Origin: Saccoglossus kowalevskii
Lineage: Eukaryota > Hemichordata > Enteropneusta > Harrimaniidae
Direction: 5' to 3'
Assembly: GCF_000003605.2 (NCBI RefSeq)
Contig: NW_003123407.1
Location: 107,878 to 137,915, forward strand
Length of the DNA stretch: 30,038 bases
Shown here: piece by piece, positions 11,036 to 22,155 of the stretch
Numbering within the stretch: the first letter of the stretch is position 1
Layout of the letters: every line of letters begins with the position of its first letter
Notes under the pieces: generated by a model
The model's input: the letters and a program-made list of their open reading frames with translations, nothing else
What the model was told of the DNA's origin: nothing
The model's database searches: none
Made by a program: the position numbers and the translations under genes

Positions 11036-14000
11036 ACAAAGTGTCGTGCAATGACTAATAATTTATAAGCACGTATGAATCGTCGCGCCCTCTGGTGTCA
11101 AGATTGGAATTTCAAATTCAATTTCTCATAGCATTCTCTAACAAAAAGCAACTCGTGGTACATAAGTGTTACTTGATTAGTGACATGGATACTCTGGTGA
11201 ATTGCAACAGAGATGTAGAATACTGCTCAAATACCGAAGATATAACGGATACTGAGCATATTTCTTGAATATTTATGCTTCAAATCTAACGCATTTTACA
11301 TTTATTCTTTCTTTTAAGCTCTGGGATATCACGATTATCTATTAATATAAGCTATGTATGAAATTGAATATAAAGCCTTCTTGCACCTTATTTTAGTTAA
11401 CGTTCTGATACATTTGGAACATTGTTCTATTCAATTACAGTAAAATAGTGATGGTAATGAACCATAACTGCCTCAGCACAAAGAATGTTGTGTAATGCAA
11501 GGGAATGTAAAGGGAAATGTATTGTAGTGTTATCTCTGTGTAATTTACAATATATCTGCATTAACCTTCATTGTGAATGATAATATGGGAGTTGATTTAA
11601 ATGATTGGTTGAAGCAAGGCTGAGCAAATTTTGCGAAATAGTAGTTATTTAGAATTACCAGACACGCAATCGAGACATTGTGGGATATCGAAATTTAAAT
11701 GATAAACAGCAAGTGATATTTCCAGAGTGGCCTATTAACCTATGAAACATACTAGTAGCAGTGAACATTTTCATGGGTCACGTTACACTTATATCGAACC
11801 CCAGTGATCTTGGAATTTGTTCATAATTCGCTACAATCCGTTGTTGTAATTATCCAAATTATTTCAAATGGCGTTAACGTAGTCAGTAAAAGGTCAGGAA
11901 GGTCATCTTTTGTCATGCTAATTTTTGTTTTACACTGTTCTATTCTCTGTGGACACGTTTTGTTTTTAAGCAGAATAAAAGAAGTTTGTATTTAATTTGA
12001 ACTGTGTTGCGTGTGTATTTTGTGTGTGCATTCAGTGTACAACTACATACTGTTTTTATAAATATTCATGTTCAAGCGCCATAATCATGATTGTATAGTA
12101 GATGCAAGTAAACTCTTTTTAAACTCCCTAATTTTAATTTTGTCAATTTTCTCTATTTAAAAAAATGGTTGTAATTCAACTGTTGACTATAACCTTAGTG
12201 AACACCCAACCTTCCTGTGAAAAAAATTTCCATTTTAACTGAACTGTAATGACGTGAAACACCCTGAAAGCTAAATAAATTAAACGATTCGGTCAATTAC
12301 TAATTCGACGGATAAGTGGTTCAAAAAAGAACATGAAACAGCGCCATCACACAAGTGGATTAATTTGAGTGTTATATCGACATAGGCTTGCTTAGAACTC
12401 AGTTTCGTACTCGTATATTGTTTCCGTGTTTACGTCTACCTGGATCATATCGTACCTGAAGTATTTTAACACGGGATAATACATCTTTTACGTATTTAAT
12501 TAGCTAATGCAATACTTCCGCCACACCCGGTTCGATGCTCGTCAATCCACCATCCCCATCGAAACTATAAACTTTAAAAATTATTTCATAACGTCTTCCC
12601 ACATTTCCAACGGATGTCAATAACACAACATATCTAGGGGACAGAATTGTTTTCCTGATTTTCTAAACTGCTTGTGTAAATATACATATTGTAAGATTAC
12701 CAATATTTTTTTTCAATCAAAACAGAAATATGAAATTTTGATACTGAGACAAAATTATTAATTCCATAAAGTTTACATTATACTTAACAATGATATGCAA
12801 TATTATATAATTAAATACCGTGTACATTGTAATGATCAAACATGAAAATAAGTGACCTCGAACTTTGATCTCAGAAATCCTTAATATTGAAGTTACTTTT
12901 ATTCTACGGTTTATGGATTACGATCACCATCTTTGCTTTGCCAATCATGATGTCATTATAGGTGTTTATTCAACAAATAAATATGCAGTCATCGCTAAAA
13001 CTTTCCTTCCCAACTTCAAAGGATTGTTTTAAGTGTTCACATAAACGTTTCACAGAATGTGTTTTCAGATTATTATGTATATATTGTATGACATCCCAGT
13101 AATATGAAGCACAGTTTGCCAACTATTTACCGCTGTAAAATTTGCAATCATGTCATCCTTTTGACCGATTGCTTCCCTAATCATCTAGCGTAATGCCCAC
13201 GAACTACAAACATTTGGAAAATAAAAGGTTTGTGTAATGTGTCGTACTGAAAACAATACATTTGAATCAAAATTAGTAAGTGTTGTCTTAAAATGAAATC
13301 TTAATTAAAATGATGTGATTTTATGAAAAACGTCCTTTTAAATATGTTGATTATATCATCATAAGAAATGTGTTATGGAACGTCACACATACACGCTACA
13401 CAGGAAAGCAATGGACTGTCACGTTACAATACTTTTCATTAATGCTATATAATCGAATGTCATTATTAATGACTTAGTTGTATAAAAGTAATGCAATTAA
13501 CTACACAATGTTTTAGAAGTTTGAAGATTATTATAGAAAACATACCATACTAATACAATTATTATATATACATTCACGCGTATTGGTAAATCATAAAGTG
13601 CAATCAGCATAATTAAGTTGAAACCATTAACATTTAACACGTTTATACCATATTTATTTTATTTAAAATCTGTTTTGTTCTTTACCCGTGTGGTTAAACA
13701 TAATAATCGGTATATTAAATTAAATATGAATATATGATAATATGTTATATATACCATTTTTTTAATAAATGTACAATGATTATGACTGCATAATGGTAGT
13801 TATAATTATATTTTCAAGTCTGTGCATCTAAATTTTTACACAAGCTCCAGTTAATCTCGGAGACACAGTTAAACATTGCTGAAACACAAACTAAGAATAT
13901 ATATCGAATTTTTGATTTCCTCAAAATCCTGTTTAATAAATCAGACCGTTTTCATTTTTTTTTTCATTTTTGGTTGTGTTTTGGAGGATTGTTACACAAT

Positions 14001-15073
14001 CAATATTTTTTATTATATATATTAACCATACAGCGATCATAAACAAACATAACGATCATAAAAAAATATTAGGAAAACCAGTTAAGTCGGCTTAACTTAC
14101 TTGAGCAGTTGCAGAATCTAGAGCTACGACTGTTGCATAACACCATTCATATAATATGAATCATAGATAAATGCTAGTATGTAAGTATATAAACCCACAT
14201 TTGATTATCGTCCAAAGACGCGATGGGAATTTTGGAAATATTGTTTTGATACTGATGTAAAACAATGAATAACAACATTGACTTTGATAAAAAAAACAAG
14301 TAATTGTCTATTTGTGAGAGTTGAATTCACTATATTATTTGACAGAATGAAATATCAATCTATATTAGTTCTCAGTAGTATATATTTATACCAGCTGACA
14401 CTCACCAGTGAAAGCAACAGCGTTACGAACAGCTGCAGCATTCACAATACTAATTCAATTCATTTTCTTTATATACCAATTTAGCTTTTCTGGTATAATC
14501 TTATTTTTATACACGTCTGTTTCTAATACAGACCCAGCAACACATATCATTATTTTCTAAATGAGGTGTCGTTTTTTTGCGAATCTGGCGCTGTAGGTAA
14601 TGCGTTATTCAAATCAAAACTATTTATTATAATTAAATAACATTTGCGCCACCATGAAAACAACTGGTATAATTATCTGTATATCATTATAATATATTAT
14701 TTACTGGCTCTCTGTAATAAATGATTTGTTTACACTGTGCGTGGTGTTGGTTACAGAGGATGAAGTGGTTTATCAGTTTGTCAGAGATGGGGGAATGGAT
14801 ATAACAATCAAAACATTGTTGTTGTATCCATAAACTAGAAATGTAGAAATGGTTGTAATCGTTACAAATATAACGTAATGGGTCACAAGATAGATGCAAA
14901 CTTTACATATCATAAAAGTGACATTTTCACATTGTTAAAATTGCAGATCGACATCATATTTTGACGATTATTCAACAAAGTATCGGCATGACGAGGCAAC
15001 AAATGATACTCCTTGCTGTCCAATTTGTTCATTTTCTAGTCACATTAATCAGAATTTCTACAAAAGCCAATTA
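11036..15073. other. long intergenic stretch, no gene supported
   Basis: Very AT-rich DNA with no frame showing domain motifs. A frame at 14347-14484 starts MKYQSILVLSSIYLYQL, like a signal peptide, but has no good donor and no partner exon, so it is not called. No tRNA-like B box with a matching A box was found. The stretch separates the RT relic from the 3' side of the minus-strand NXPE gene. Confidence 0.55.
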
Positions 15074-15430
15074 CTGTAAAACATGTCTTTTTCGCGAATT
15101 TAGCGAGAGAACTGATTCGCTAATTCAAGATGTCGCTAATGACTTTATTATAAATTCAAAATGGCCAAGGCTTGGGGATTTGTATACAGTAATCTGGAAT
15201 ATAAAACTATGGGCGCTTCCTAACTACACTTGACAGTTTTTCTTTGTTTTTATTGAGGTGATAACAGCACATTTGTTATGGCACGCGACATATAAGTATT
15301 GGAGGATGAGTATTGTGAAAAAGGGAAATCAACAATGACAAGAGAGTTTCGCTAAATCAACATTACGCTATTACGTCATTTTACCACAATTCGCTAAAAT
15401 TGCATGTCGCTTTTTCAACATGTTTTACAA
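15074..15430. mobile_element. TA-flanked MITE-like element with CTGTAAAACATGT ends
   Basis: The left end reads TA then CTGTAAAACATGTCTTTTTCG (15074 on). The right end, reverse-complemented, reads TA then TTGTAAAACATGTTGAAAAAG. The two ends match over about 12 of 13 terminal bases. Both flanks are TA (15072-15073 and 15431-15432), as expected for a Tc1/mariner-type target duplication. Internal GCGAATTTAGCGA-like motifs recur near both ends. An open frame at 14961-15233 runs into it and is not a gene. No transposase, so it is non-autonomous. Confidence 0.65.
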
Positions 15431-15452
15431 TATTAACTAAAAGGTGAGATAC

Positions 15453-15458
15453 TTTAAT
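15453..15458 (-). promoter_or_regulatory. ATTAAA poly(A) signal variant for the NXPE gene
   Basis: On the minus strand ATTAAA occurs about 107 bases after the stop codon of the NXPE-family gene. It is only about 20 bases from the end of the MITE-like element at 15074-15430. It is a common variant hexamer; usage is inferred. Confidence 0.35.
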
Positions 15459-15564
15459 TATATATTCATATATTTATAAATATATAATGTATTGTTCATC
15501 AATAATCCTCAATTCAGTATTATATTCAACCGAACTTAAGACTACAGAATCCGGTACTTCTGCT

Positions 15565-16289
15565 TCATACTGATTCAACTTGTGTTGGGCAAATATAAGA
15601 TAGCAATAGATTTACTCTTTCATCGATTACTAACCGATTTGAGTGAAGTTCAATCCGACTTAAGTGAGATGATGTCATTTGCGAGACACCAAGGAAGTAG
15701 ACACCCATGCCACCAAAAACACGACGTATCATACGATCCATGTCAAAGCCAACCCACGGACCGCTGAAATATGTTTGCATATCATCAAAATCAATTCCCG
15801 GATGTGAAGTTTGTAAGAACACCTTGACTGTCGGACAACGCGATAAAAGTCTCTCCACTGAAAACCTGGTGGCATAAAGTCTGTCCAAGTATGAAGGAAT
15901 GGACCAAGTGAAATAATGGAAAATAATGTTCATTACAACAACTGTTGGACGAGATTCACACATTTCTTTCGTAATTGTATCAAGAAACTCGCTCTCAAGC
16001 CTAATATTGAAGAAGGTAGGACCAAGAGGAAAGTATGCTTTAGGCTCTATTGTGTAGTCACCGAGGTTGTATTTTGCTCTGATCGATTGACCTAACTGGA
16101 AAATTGTTGAGTCTCCAAACATCTTGATTGAGACATTTGACAAACACTTCTCAATTTGTGCAGAATTCCAGTGTTGACTTTTGCACACGAGAGATACATA
16201 CGTCACATTGTCTGTCCAGTATCCATCCGAAATAGGAACTGGTAAGTCAGGACCACAGAGTGGCAGCGGTGGAAGGATGGATGAGGAAT
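15565..16289 (-). CDS. NXPE gene exon 5: PC-esterase domain and stop
   Basis: The acceptor on the minus strand is TTTATTTCAG before 16289, entered in phase 1. It holds residues 334-574, including the LPPLPLCGPDLPVPISDGYW lead-in, the GDST nucleophile motif (392-395) and the C-terminal LLLSYICPTQ block, and ends in TGA at 15567-15565. The Arg normally found after GDST is Phe (GDSTIFQL). Confidence 0.9.
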
Positions 16290-18264
16290 CTGAAATAAAA
16301 CAGACGTGCATATATGTAGCATTGCAACTTGTTGATTATGCCAAAGGTAACGCATTTGCATAGGAGTCAAATATATTTCGATCTTGATTCAATCAGAATA
16401 TTATGAATATGTCATATAACTTTGACCATTGATAGTATATCGTAACTGAGAAAATGAAATTACACAGTTGGATATGTTAGGTTAGATCTCCAATGTAGAC
16501 AAATCGTGTTTACGTACCTTTGATCTTGATCTTCATGGGCGTGGAGGCAAGTATACTCTTTTGACGACTAATAAAAAACAACATAAAAATTGTGAGGAAC
16601 CATAACTTATTTAAATTTGATGTTTGTATTCCCACTAATCAGAACATAGCTTGCTTATTTGTAAAATCATCATATTTGTCTCCTTAGTCTATCGGCGAAT
16701 TTAATGACGAACAGACCCGCCATATGCCAAAGCAGACAATGTACTTTTAAATAATACCGGGAAATTGTGTTCAGTGCTCCAATTACTAGATTAAGTCATG
16801 AAGTCAGTTTGTAGTAATGTCGTGTTTGTAGTACTCGTACCAAGACTTACCTTGCAAATATATATGATGCACGTTTGCGTTCTACCTGTACAGATTCATC
16901 TTTAACATTAGTCGGTGTGGGGTTAACACTAATCAACTCTTTGCAGGTGAATGATTTTGGTTTGTCACAAACGAACATTGTGCTGGCAAACGAGTTTCGA
17001 TTTTTATAACTACATTTATCCTCCCATGTTCCATCTCGTATTATCTTACAGTCGACTTCTTCTGTATCGCGACCTGCGCTATAAACACCTGTCCATTCCA
17101 TGTGTCCCTCACCCGATCGTTCTTTGTTTATAAATTGTAACATTTCTCGTGTGAATCGCATGAAAATTGATATATTGGCTTCTCCTGCCCAGGCAGCGTA
17201 GAAATGCACAGAATAAGTGCCATTCCCATAATCGGTTACACGCCCTGACGTACTTTTGACCAGCTTTTCATTGGACATAACAGCTTCAAACATATCACCG
17301 CCCTTTTTACGTTGATTGCCGTATTTATCAAATGTCTCTATGACGACGTGGATGTGTCCTCCTTTTGTGACATGCGTGTCGTCGTGGAAATATACCCTGT
17401 GGAAAAACGAAAACAAGAATGTTTTATTTTTAGTAGCTGTATGCAGGTGTATAAAAACTAATCTCTGATTGACTAAATGATTTGTTTATATACAAGACAT
17501 CAGATACAGTTATGCAAATATAACAAAGGGCAGTTGGGGGATGGTGGTGAATAACATTAATTTGTTTCTTTAATTTGGTGTTTTGTCTTACCTACTGTGA
17601 GTCGTCGATGACACACCAAAATTGTTCGTTCCAATAGAGAAAGGTTGAATCCTTGTTACATCTTCTCTGTTTAAATTACTGTAAGCCAGTTCAAACTCTT
17701 CCGCCATGCTTTTCCATTCCATACCAAAAAGAGTGTATTTGTCATATGGAAAGAGTTTGTCATGATTATTGAACGTGGGTGTATGAAGATCTTTTGGACG
17801 CTTTTCAACAATTTCAACGTTTTGTTTTGAAGAGTAGTTCTTTTCTTGCAGCATGAAACGTGTCATCACATCGGTAACCCCGGTAACTATCTGATGAGAC
17901 TCTCTAGACGTCTAATGTTTAATACAAATGGAGAAGGAGAAATATAAAAAAATGCATAATTATTATTATAAACAATGCTTCTTCTAAATAATGAGTTGTG
18001 GAATGTGGTTTTTATTTTCATAACTACATTAATCCTTCATTTCATCTCGAATTATCTTATAATCAAACATCGGAATTTGTGCAAGAAAGTTAATATGCAA
18101 ATAAGTTGCGTTTAGTTGCTGATTTTGATGTTCAATATATTTCTCCCATCACAAATATTCTCATTTCTGTCTTTACATACCACACTTGTCCATATTCTGT
18201 CAACTCCTATGCCGATGACGATTCCAATAATTAATCTGAGTGATATCAATTTGACAGTCATCAT
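15565..18264 (-). CDS. NXPE-family protein (neurexophilin and PC-esterase domains)
   Basis: Minus-strand exons 18264-18181, 17911-17592, 17396-16851, 16567-16518 and 16289-15565 join in phase to 574 residues, close to vertebrate NXPE length. Residues 6-21 are a hydrophobic type II signal anchor (LISLRLIIGIVIGIGV). A neurexophilin/filamin-like region follows in exon 3 (VVIETFDKYGNQRKKGGD, GRVTDYGNGTYSVHF, WAGEANISIFM). A Cys-rich linker leads to the PC-esterase domain in exon 5: PISDGYW, KMFGDST with Ser394, RPTVVVMNIIFHYFTW, RRVFGGMGVYF and LLLSYICP at the end. The Asp usually present after G-x-Y in this family is replaced (GVYFLGVSQMT), and HP is HS, so esterase activity is doubtful. Probably Golgi/secretory. 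It is a single-copy NXPE paralogue, so no gene symbol is given. Confidence 0.88.
16851..17396 (-). CDS. NXPE gene exon 3: neurexophilin-like domain
   Basis: The acceptor is TTTTTCCACAG before 17396 and the donor is GTAAGT beginning at 16850; phase 2 on both sides. It encodes the immunoglobulin-like NXPE N-terminal domain with the family pattern KGG-HIHVVIETFDKYGNQRKKGGD and TDYGNGTYSVHFYAAWAGE. A Cys-rich segment (DCKI, DKCSYKN, MFVCD, FTCKEL) follows. Confidence 0.9.
18181..18264 (-). CDS. NXPE gene exon 1: type II signal anchor
   Basis: Two ATGs (18264 and 18261) start MMTVKLISLRLIIGIVIGIG. The donor GTATGT begins at 18180 after a complete codon, matching the phase 0 acceptor at 17911. Just upstream is TATACTTCAG-GA, a likely acceptor from a 5' UTR exon. 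The frame continues open to an ATG at 18297, so a start 11 codons earlier is possible. The 5' UTR exon itself was not located. Confidence 0.7.
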
Positions 18265-19761
18265 TCCTGAAGTATATGAATTGCGATGAATGTACAAAAA
18301 TCACAATTATTAAATTTTGCAAGACTGACCAAAATATACTTGGCCTGTATTATGGGACAATTATAGAGAATATCACGATTTAAAAGTCAACAATATGTGT
18401 GGGGAAATTTACCAGAACTAGTATGAGCGCAAAAAGCGTGAAATATTTATTCACAGATGTACAATTGTGTTTTAATCTATACTCTAATCTACTTAATAGT
18501 AATATTGAATAAATAATACTTTATTAATGTCTTCAAAACCGACTACATACATTGAAAATATGAATCTTTTGAAAGGAAAAATAAATGAAAGGAAAATTAG
18601 AAATACAGGATCGAATTTCATGACCTTCTTTCTACGATAACGTAACTTTCGGGATCATTGCCATCATTGGTGCCGCCATTTTCAATTTTATCCATGTTAC
18701 AAATTTACTAGTCTTATTGATTTTGAAGATCATGTGGCCATAAAACAAACACAATATTGAACAAAATAATATTAATCGAACCGTTAAACCAGGGTCTTCC
18801 TAAATATATATAAGTTTGGTGGTTTCACGCACGCCCTTCTTTCAATTTGTAGATCGGCATTTCCCTTGCCAATAAACTATCTCGCTACATTAAACAAAAG
18901 TGTGTAGCATTACGGACAGAAGTGGAGGGAATTATATCATCGTTGGTCAAAAATCCAATATGAACCACAGTGTTTACATATTTTCTCGTCGACAAACCCA
19001 CAGGGCATTGACAGCACAGAAATGGGTTTGAGTTAAACCCAAATCAAAATGGTCGTAACATTATAAGTACAAATAAAATAATCATATCTTTCACTGTACA
19101 GTAGACATTATTATAATAATTCAGTTGTAAAAAAGGGATCACCATTCATGTCGCTGGAATGACTAGTTCAAAATGGCGTCGTGTTGTACATTGCAATCGT
19201 CGAACTCAGTAATGACATGTCCGATTTCAAGCATAATTATACTGAATAAGTCGGATACATAGGACACAATGTCAACGACGTTTATGAGAGGAATACATGC
19301 ATATTATTAAAAACCAGCCATAAGCTTGCGAAGATATAACCATTGAACAATGAGCGTAGGAGTGGGAATACATACTTTTCAAAACAAAGGCGTGCGAATG
19401 CACGATTAAAGTACTATAAACAGTTCAAATATACAAATGTATTTTAAATAATGTGTCGAAAATTACCTGAAATCGTCAATAAATCAGGCAAAGCTCTACA
19501 TTACCGTTGTATCGTTCACAGTGTACGATATATTGATGCCATGTGTTACACACCACTCATTCCACGTGGATAAACATATGAACAGATGACTGCACTCCTG
19601 CTGCTGTGATATATATATACATTAATGTTGAGCTAGTTGTCATGCCTACCTCGCTTTTGTTTTATACTCTCGACGACAAATAATCTTGATGGGTGAATTA
19701 AAATAATACTGTTGGTAGAATAGAAAAGTATAGATTCCGAATATATAAGCATACATACACG
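18265..19761. other. 5' flank of the NXPE gene, nothing else supported
   Basis: AT-rich DNA expected to hold the promoter and 5' UTR exon(s) of the minus-strand NXPE gene. I could not single out a promoter. A 7-bp-arm hairpin TGGGTTT/AAACCCA sits at 19023-19041. Confidence 0.5.
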
Positions 19762-19833
19762 AGATTCGAACGCATTACCTCGGCAAAGCTCTTTGCCACT
19801 GCAGGTAGACCACAGTCTAACACATTCACCCAA
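19762..19833 (-). mobile_element. tRNA-like head of a possible SINE
   Basis: On the minus strand, a B-box-like GTTCGAATC (19771-19763) is preceded at tRNA-like distance by GTTAGACTGTGGTCTAC, which resembles a D-arm/A-box region. The sequence from GGGTGAATGTG onward can be fitted loosely to a tRNA-like shape. It is too divergent for a working tRNA, which is why a tRNA-derived SINE is the better reading. Only one copy is in the window, so the family is unproved. Confidence 0.35.
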
Positions 19834-20732
19834 CGAAAAAGTTAGCTCATAGCGGCGACTTCATAAAGGCGCTCTCTCAGTGACTGGGTGAGCATGCGTA
19901 AGCCGAATATATAACGTCACCGAAAACGACATGCATATAAAGCCATTGTGACTTAATCAGTTAACTGGACATGAAGACGTCCAGGCATTCCAAGTGTAGA
20001 TTTAGATGCCCTCAGATATCTATTGCAAAAAAAAAGGAACTATTGTGAACTTGCCGTACAGTCGTGAGATAAAATATAACTCATGCCTAAACAATGTCAA
20101 TGGGATGTGTGATGAGATACATGTCGAATTGACTACGTTAATAAGTATTATGTAATATTCCATGGCAAATTATCGCGTTATTGCTGGTAGTAACATAGCA
20201 GTTCAATGTATTTTATATTTCCATATATATATACTAGAAGTTATAGTGTTTATACAGACCCAATAGTTGTGTATCAGCGTTGTTATGTCTGAGCCTTTTG
20301 TTGATATTCGTCGAGAACAGAACGAAATATGTGATACTTGAACTGAAATACTTTTAATACGCTCTTCTGAAATGCCAGATGCCATTTGCCTAGTAATACT
20401 AGGGTAATGAATAACACGTGCTTCACTAGTTTATTGATATCTTTTTGTACTATTTGTACACAACGTTCTGGGAGTGCTTGTTATGGATCTTAACTAGTAG
20501 CTAAAGAAACAATTGTACCTGATGAGAGGACTGATGGTCACTGTCTTCCCTGGCATCATGAATATTGCAAATTCGACTACCCGCTGAGCAGTGAAAACTA
20601 CTACATGCTGTCCTTGTTTCGTGTATGACTTTCATACATGAAATCGTTCAATGTTGATATCAGTAATCCACAACTTGGGTAGTATGTCGAAACATGCCAT
20701 TTTATTTTTATGTTTTTGTTGACAGTACTTTG

Positions 20733-20990
20733 ATTCCTCGTGTATATTCGAATTGTTATCTAGGTGTAACATTGGAAGAAACTTTATCATGGAATGGTCA
20801 TGTTGAATTGTTATGTAAATAGTTATGTAAACGTGTTGGTTTACACTCATGATACATTCCCCACCGATTGTCAAATTGTCTTTTACCCTGGTCTGTTACA
20901 GTCAACATTAGTCTATTGATAAAATGTATGTTCTTCAGAAGAGCGCGATTCGTTTACTATGTGATTGACCCTTTGACCTTCCATCTGTGC
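20733..20990 (+). pseudogene. second decayed non-LTR reverse transcriptase fragment
   Basis: One plus-strand frame reads YLGVTLEETLSWNGHVELLC from about 20757. This is the hallmark YLGV-LD--LSW--H block just after the RT palm in jockey/CR1/RTE-type LINEs. It continues, with two stops, through LCKRVGL and a later RRARFVYYV stretch that resembles the LQKRAAR block. No YADD box or upstream domain is near, so only the C-terminal RT part survives. It need not come from the same element as the copy at 10.7-11.0 kb. Confidence 0.5.
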
Positions 20991-21590
20991 AATGCACGAA
21001 CATACGAACACAAATGTTTGTGTGCGACCCGTCAATACTCCCCCTTATAAACAACATTAAAATTGTACATAGAAAGTGATAAAATAAAACGCGAGATAAA
21101 TTTTACATCCAGAATGTTACCCTGGAGACGCATTGGTGGCTTCTTTAAATTCTACTTACATTATCAGTGTTATATCTGCCTCTATAATAAACTCCGACTA
21201 GAGCTCTTTCTTTTTAAATGTATTTTTATGGGCGTAAATGTGCCACACACACACATATCTATCTGTATTGCTTTTTTGCATAAATAGATATCGGAAAATA
21301 AGCTGAACACTGAATAATTGAGAAGCATTTCAGATTGCAAATTAATACAAATCAAAACATTCCTAATGGAAATGAATAAATGTAAGTTTATTGTTGATTA
21401 TAGATTGTTAAGAATCATGTTTTGTTTTGTTTTTGGCGAGCACGTTCCGAAAAAGCGCCCGCGTTGAATGGTTAAGCAAATAATATCCAAATAGTTCTAA
21501 TATAAAATTGCGTCTTACTCATTTGCATATTCGGAGTTACGAACTCTATTTATGTGTTCCAAGTCAATAATTTTGGAAGAATTATATCTG
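20991..21590. other. intergenic stretch before the PAF-acetylhydrolase gene
   Basis: No gene or repeat could be supported here. A short ACACACACA run is at about 21245. The next feature is the GC-rich inverted-repeat element. Confidence 0.5.
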
Positions 21591-21592
21591 TA

Positions 21593-21905
21593 TCCTCGGG
21601 GGCGGACATCCGGGCATTTTCACCGCCTGGCAACCCGCGGCGGTGAAAACAAAGGCCCAAAACTCGCAGAAAACGGTACTTTGGGGTGATTGTTGAGACT
21701 CCTCTGAACAGTGCAACAAGATTAGCCCTACGTGTGTAACATATATAAATTTGATTGTTATGGATTACTTCAAAGTTGAGTTTGTATTGTTTTCTCGAAT
21801 TTTCACCGGCTCGAGCGGCGTTCCACGGCAGCGCGCACAGAGCCCATAGAAATGCATGGTACAGTGGAACGTGGAACGTCTGTGACGTAGCTCCGCCCCC
21901 GAGGA
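21593..21905. mobile_element. GC-rich TA-flanked MITE-like element
   Basis: A perfect 14-bp inverted pair ends this 313-bp segment: TCCTCGGGGGCGGA at 21593-21606 and TCCGCCCCCGAGGA at 21892-21905. TA stands directly outside each end (21591-21592, 21906-21907), the signature of a Tc1/mariner-type insertion. It contains an inner perfect hairpin, TTTTCACCGCC / GGCGGTGAAAA (about 21616-21648), and a GTTCCAC/GTGGAAC pair. It is much more GC-rich than its surroundings and lies about 250 bases upstream of the PAF-acetylhydrolase ATG. No coding capacity. Confidence 0.7.
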
Positions 21906-22155
21906 TAAGTTAATTTAGTTGACAAGTGCGCCCTCCCCCGACAGCCAGGTTCCCCTACTGCAGTCGGTAGATGGCGCTCGGCCTGAGCTTGCCCCTTGGA
22001 CTCTGCGTTGAAAGGTCAATTTGTTGAATCGTCCAGTTGCCGTCTTTATAATTGATTGCTGGGCGACCTTTGAAATCCGGTTTGCAGGAATGGGAAGTCA
22101 TTCGAGTGACCCATCCTGATGCATTTTCTGAACAGCGAAAGGTGTCTCGAGCAAA

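Noticed and set aside
12520-12550. GGTTCGATGC resembling a tRNA B box
   Set aside because: No matching T-stem, A box or acceptor stem around it.
14347-14484. Signal-peptide-like start MKYQSILVLSSIYLYQL
   Set aside because: No good donor follows and no downstream exon in phase was found; hydrophobic AT-rich frames arise easily by chance.
14961-15233. 90-codon plus-strand frame
   Set aside because: Its second half lies inside a MITE-like element with TA flanks; no known domain.
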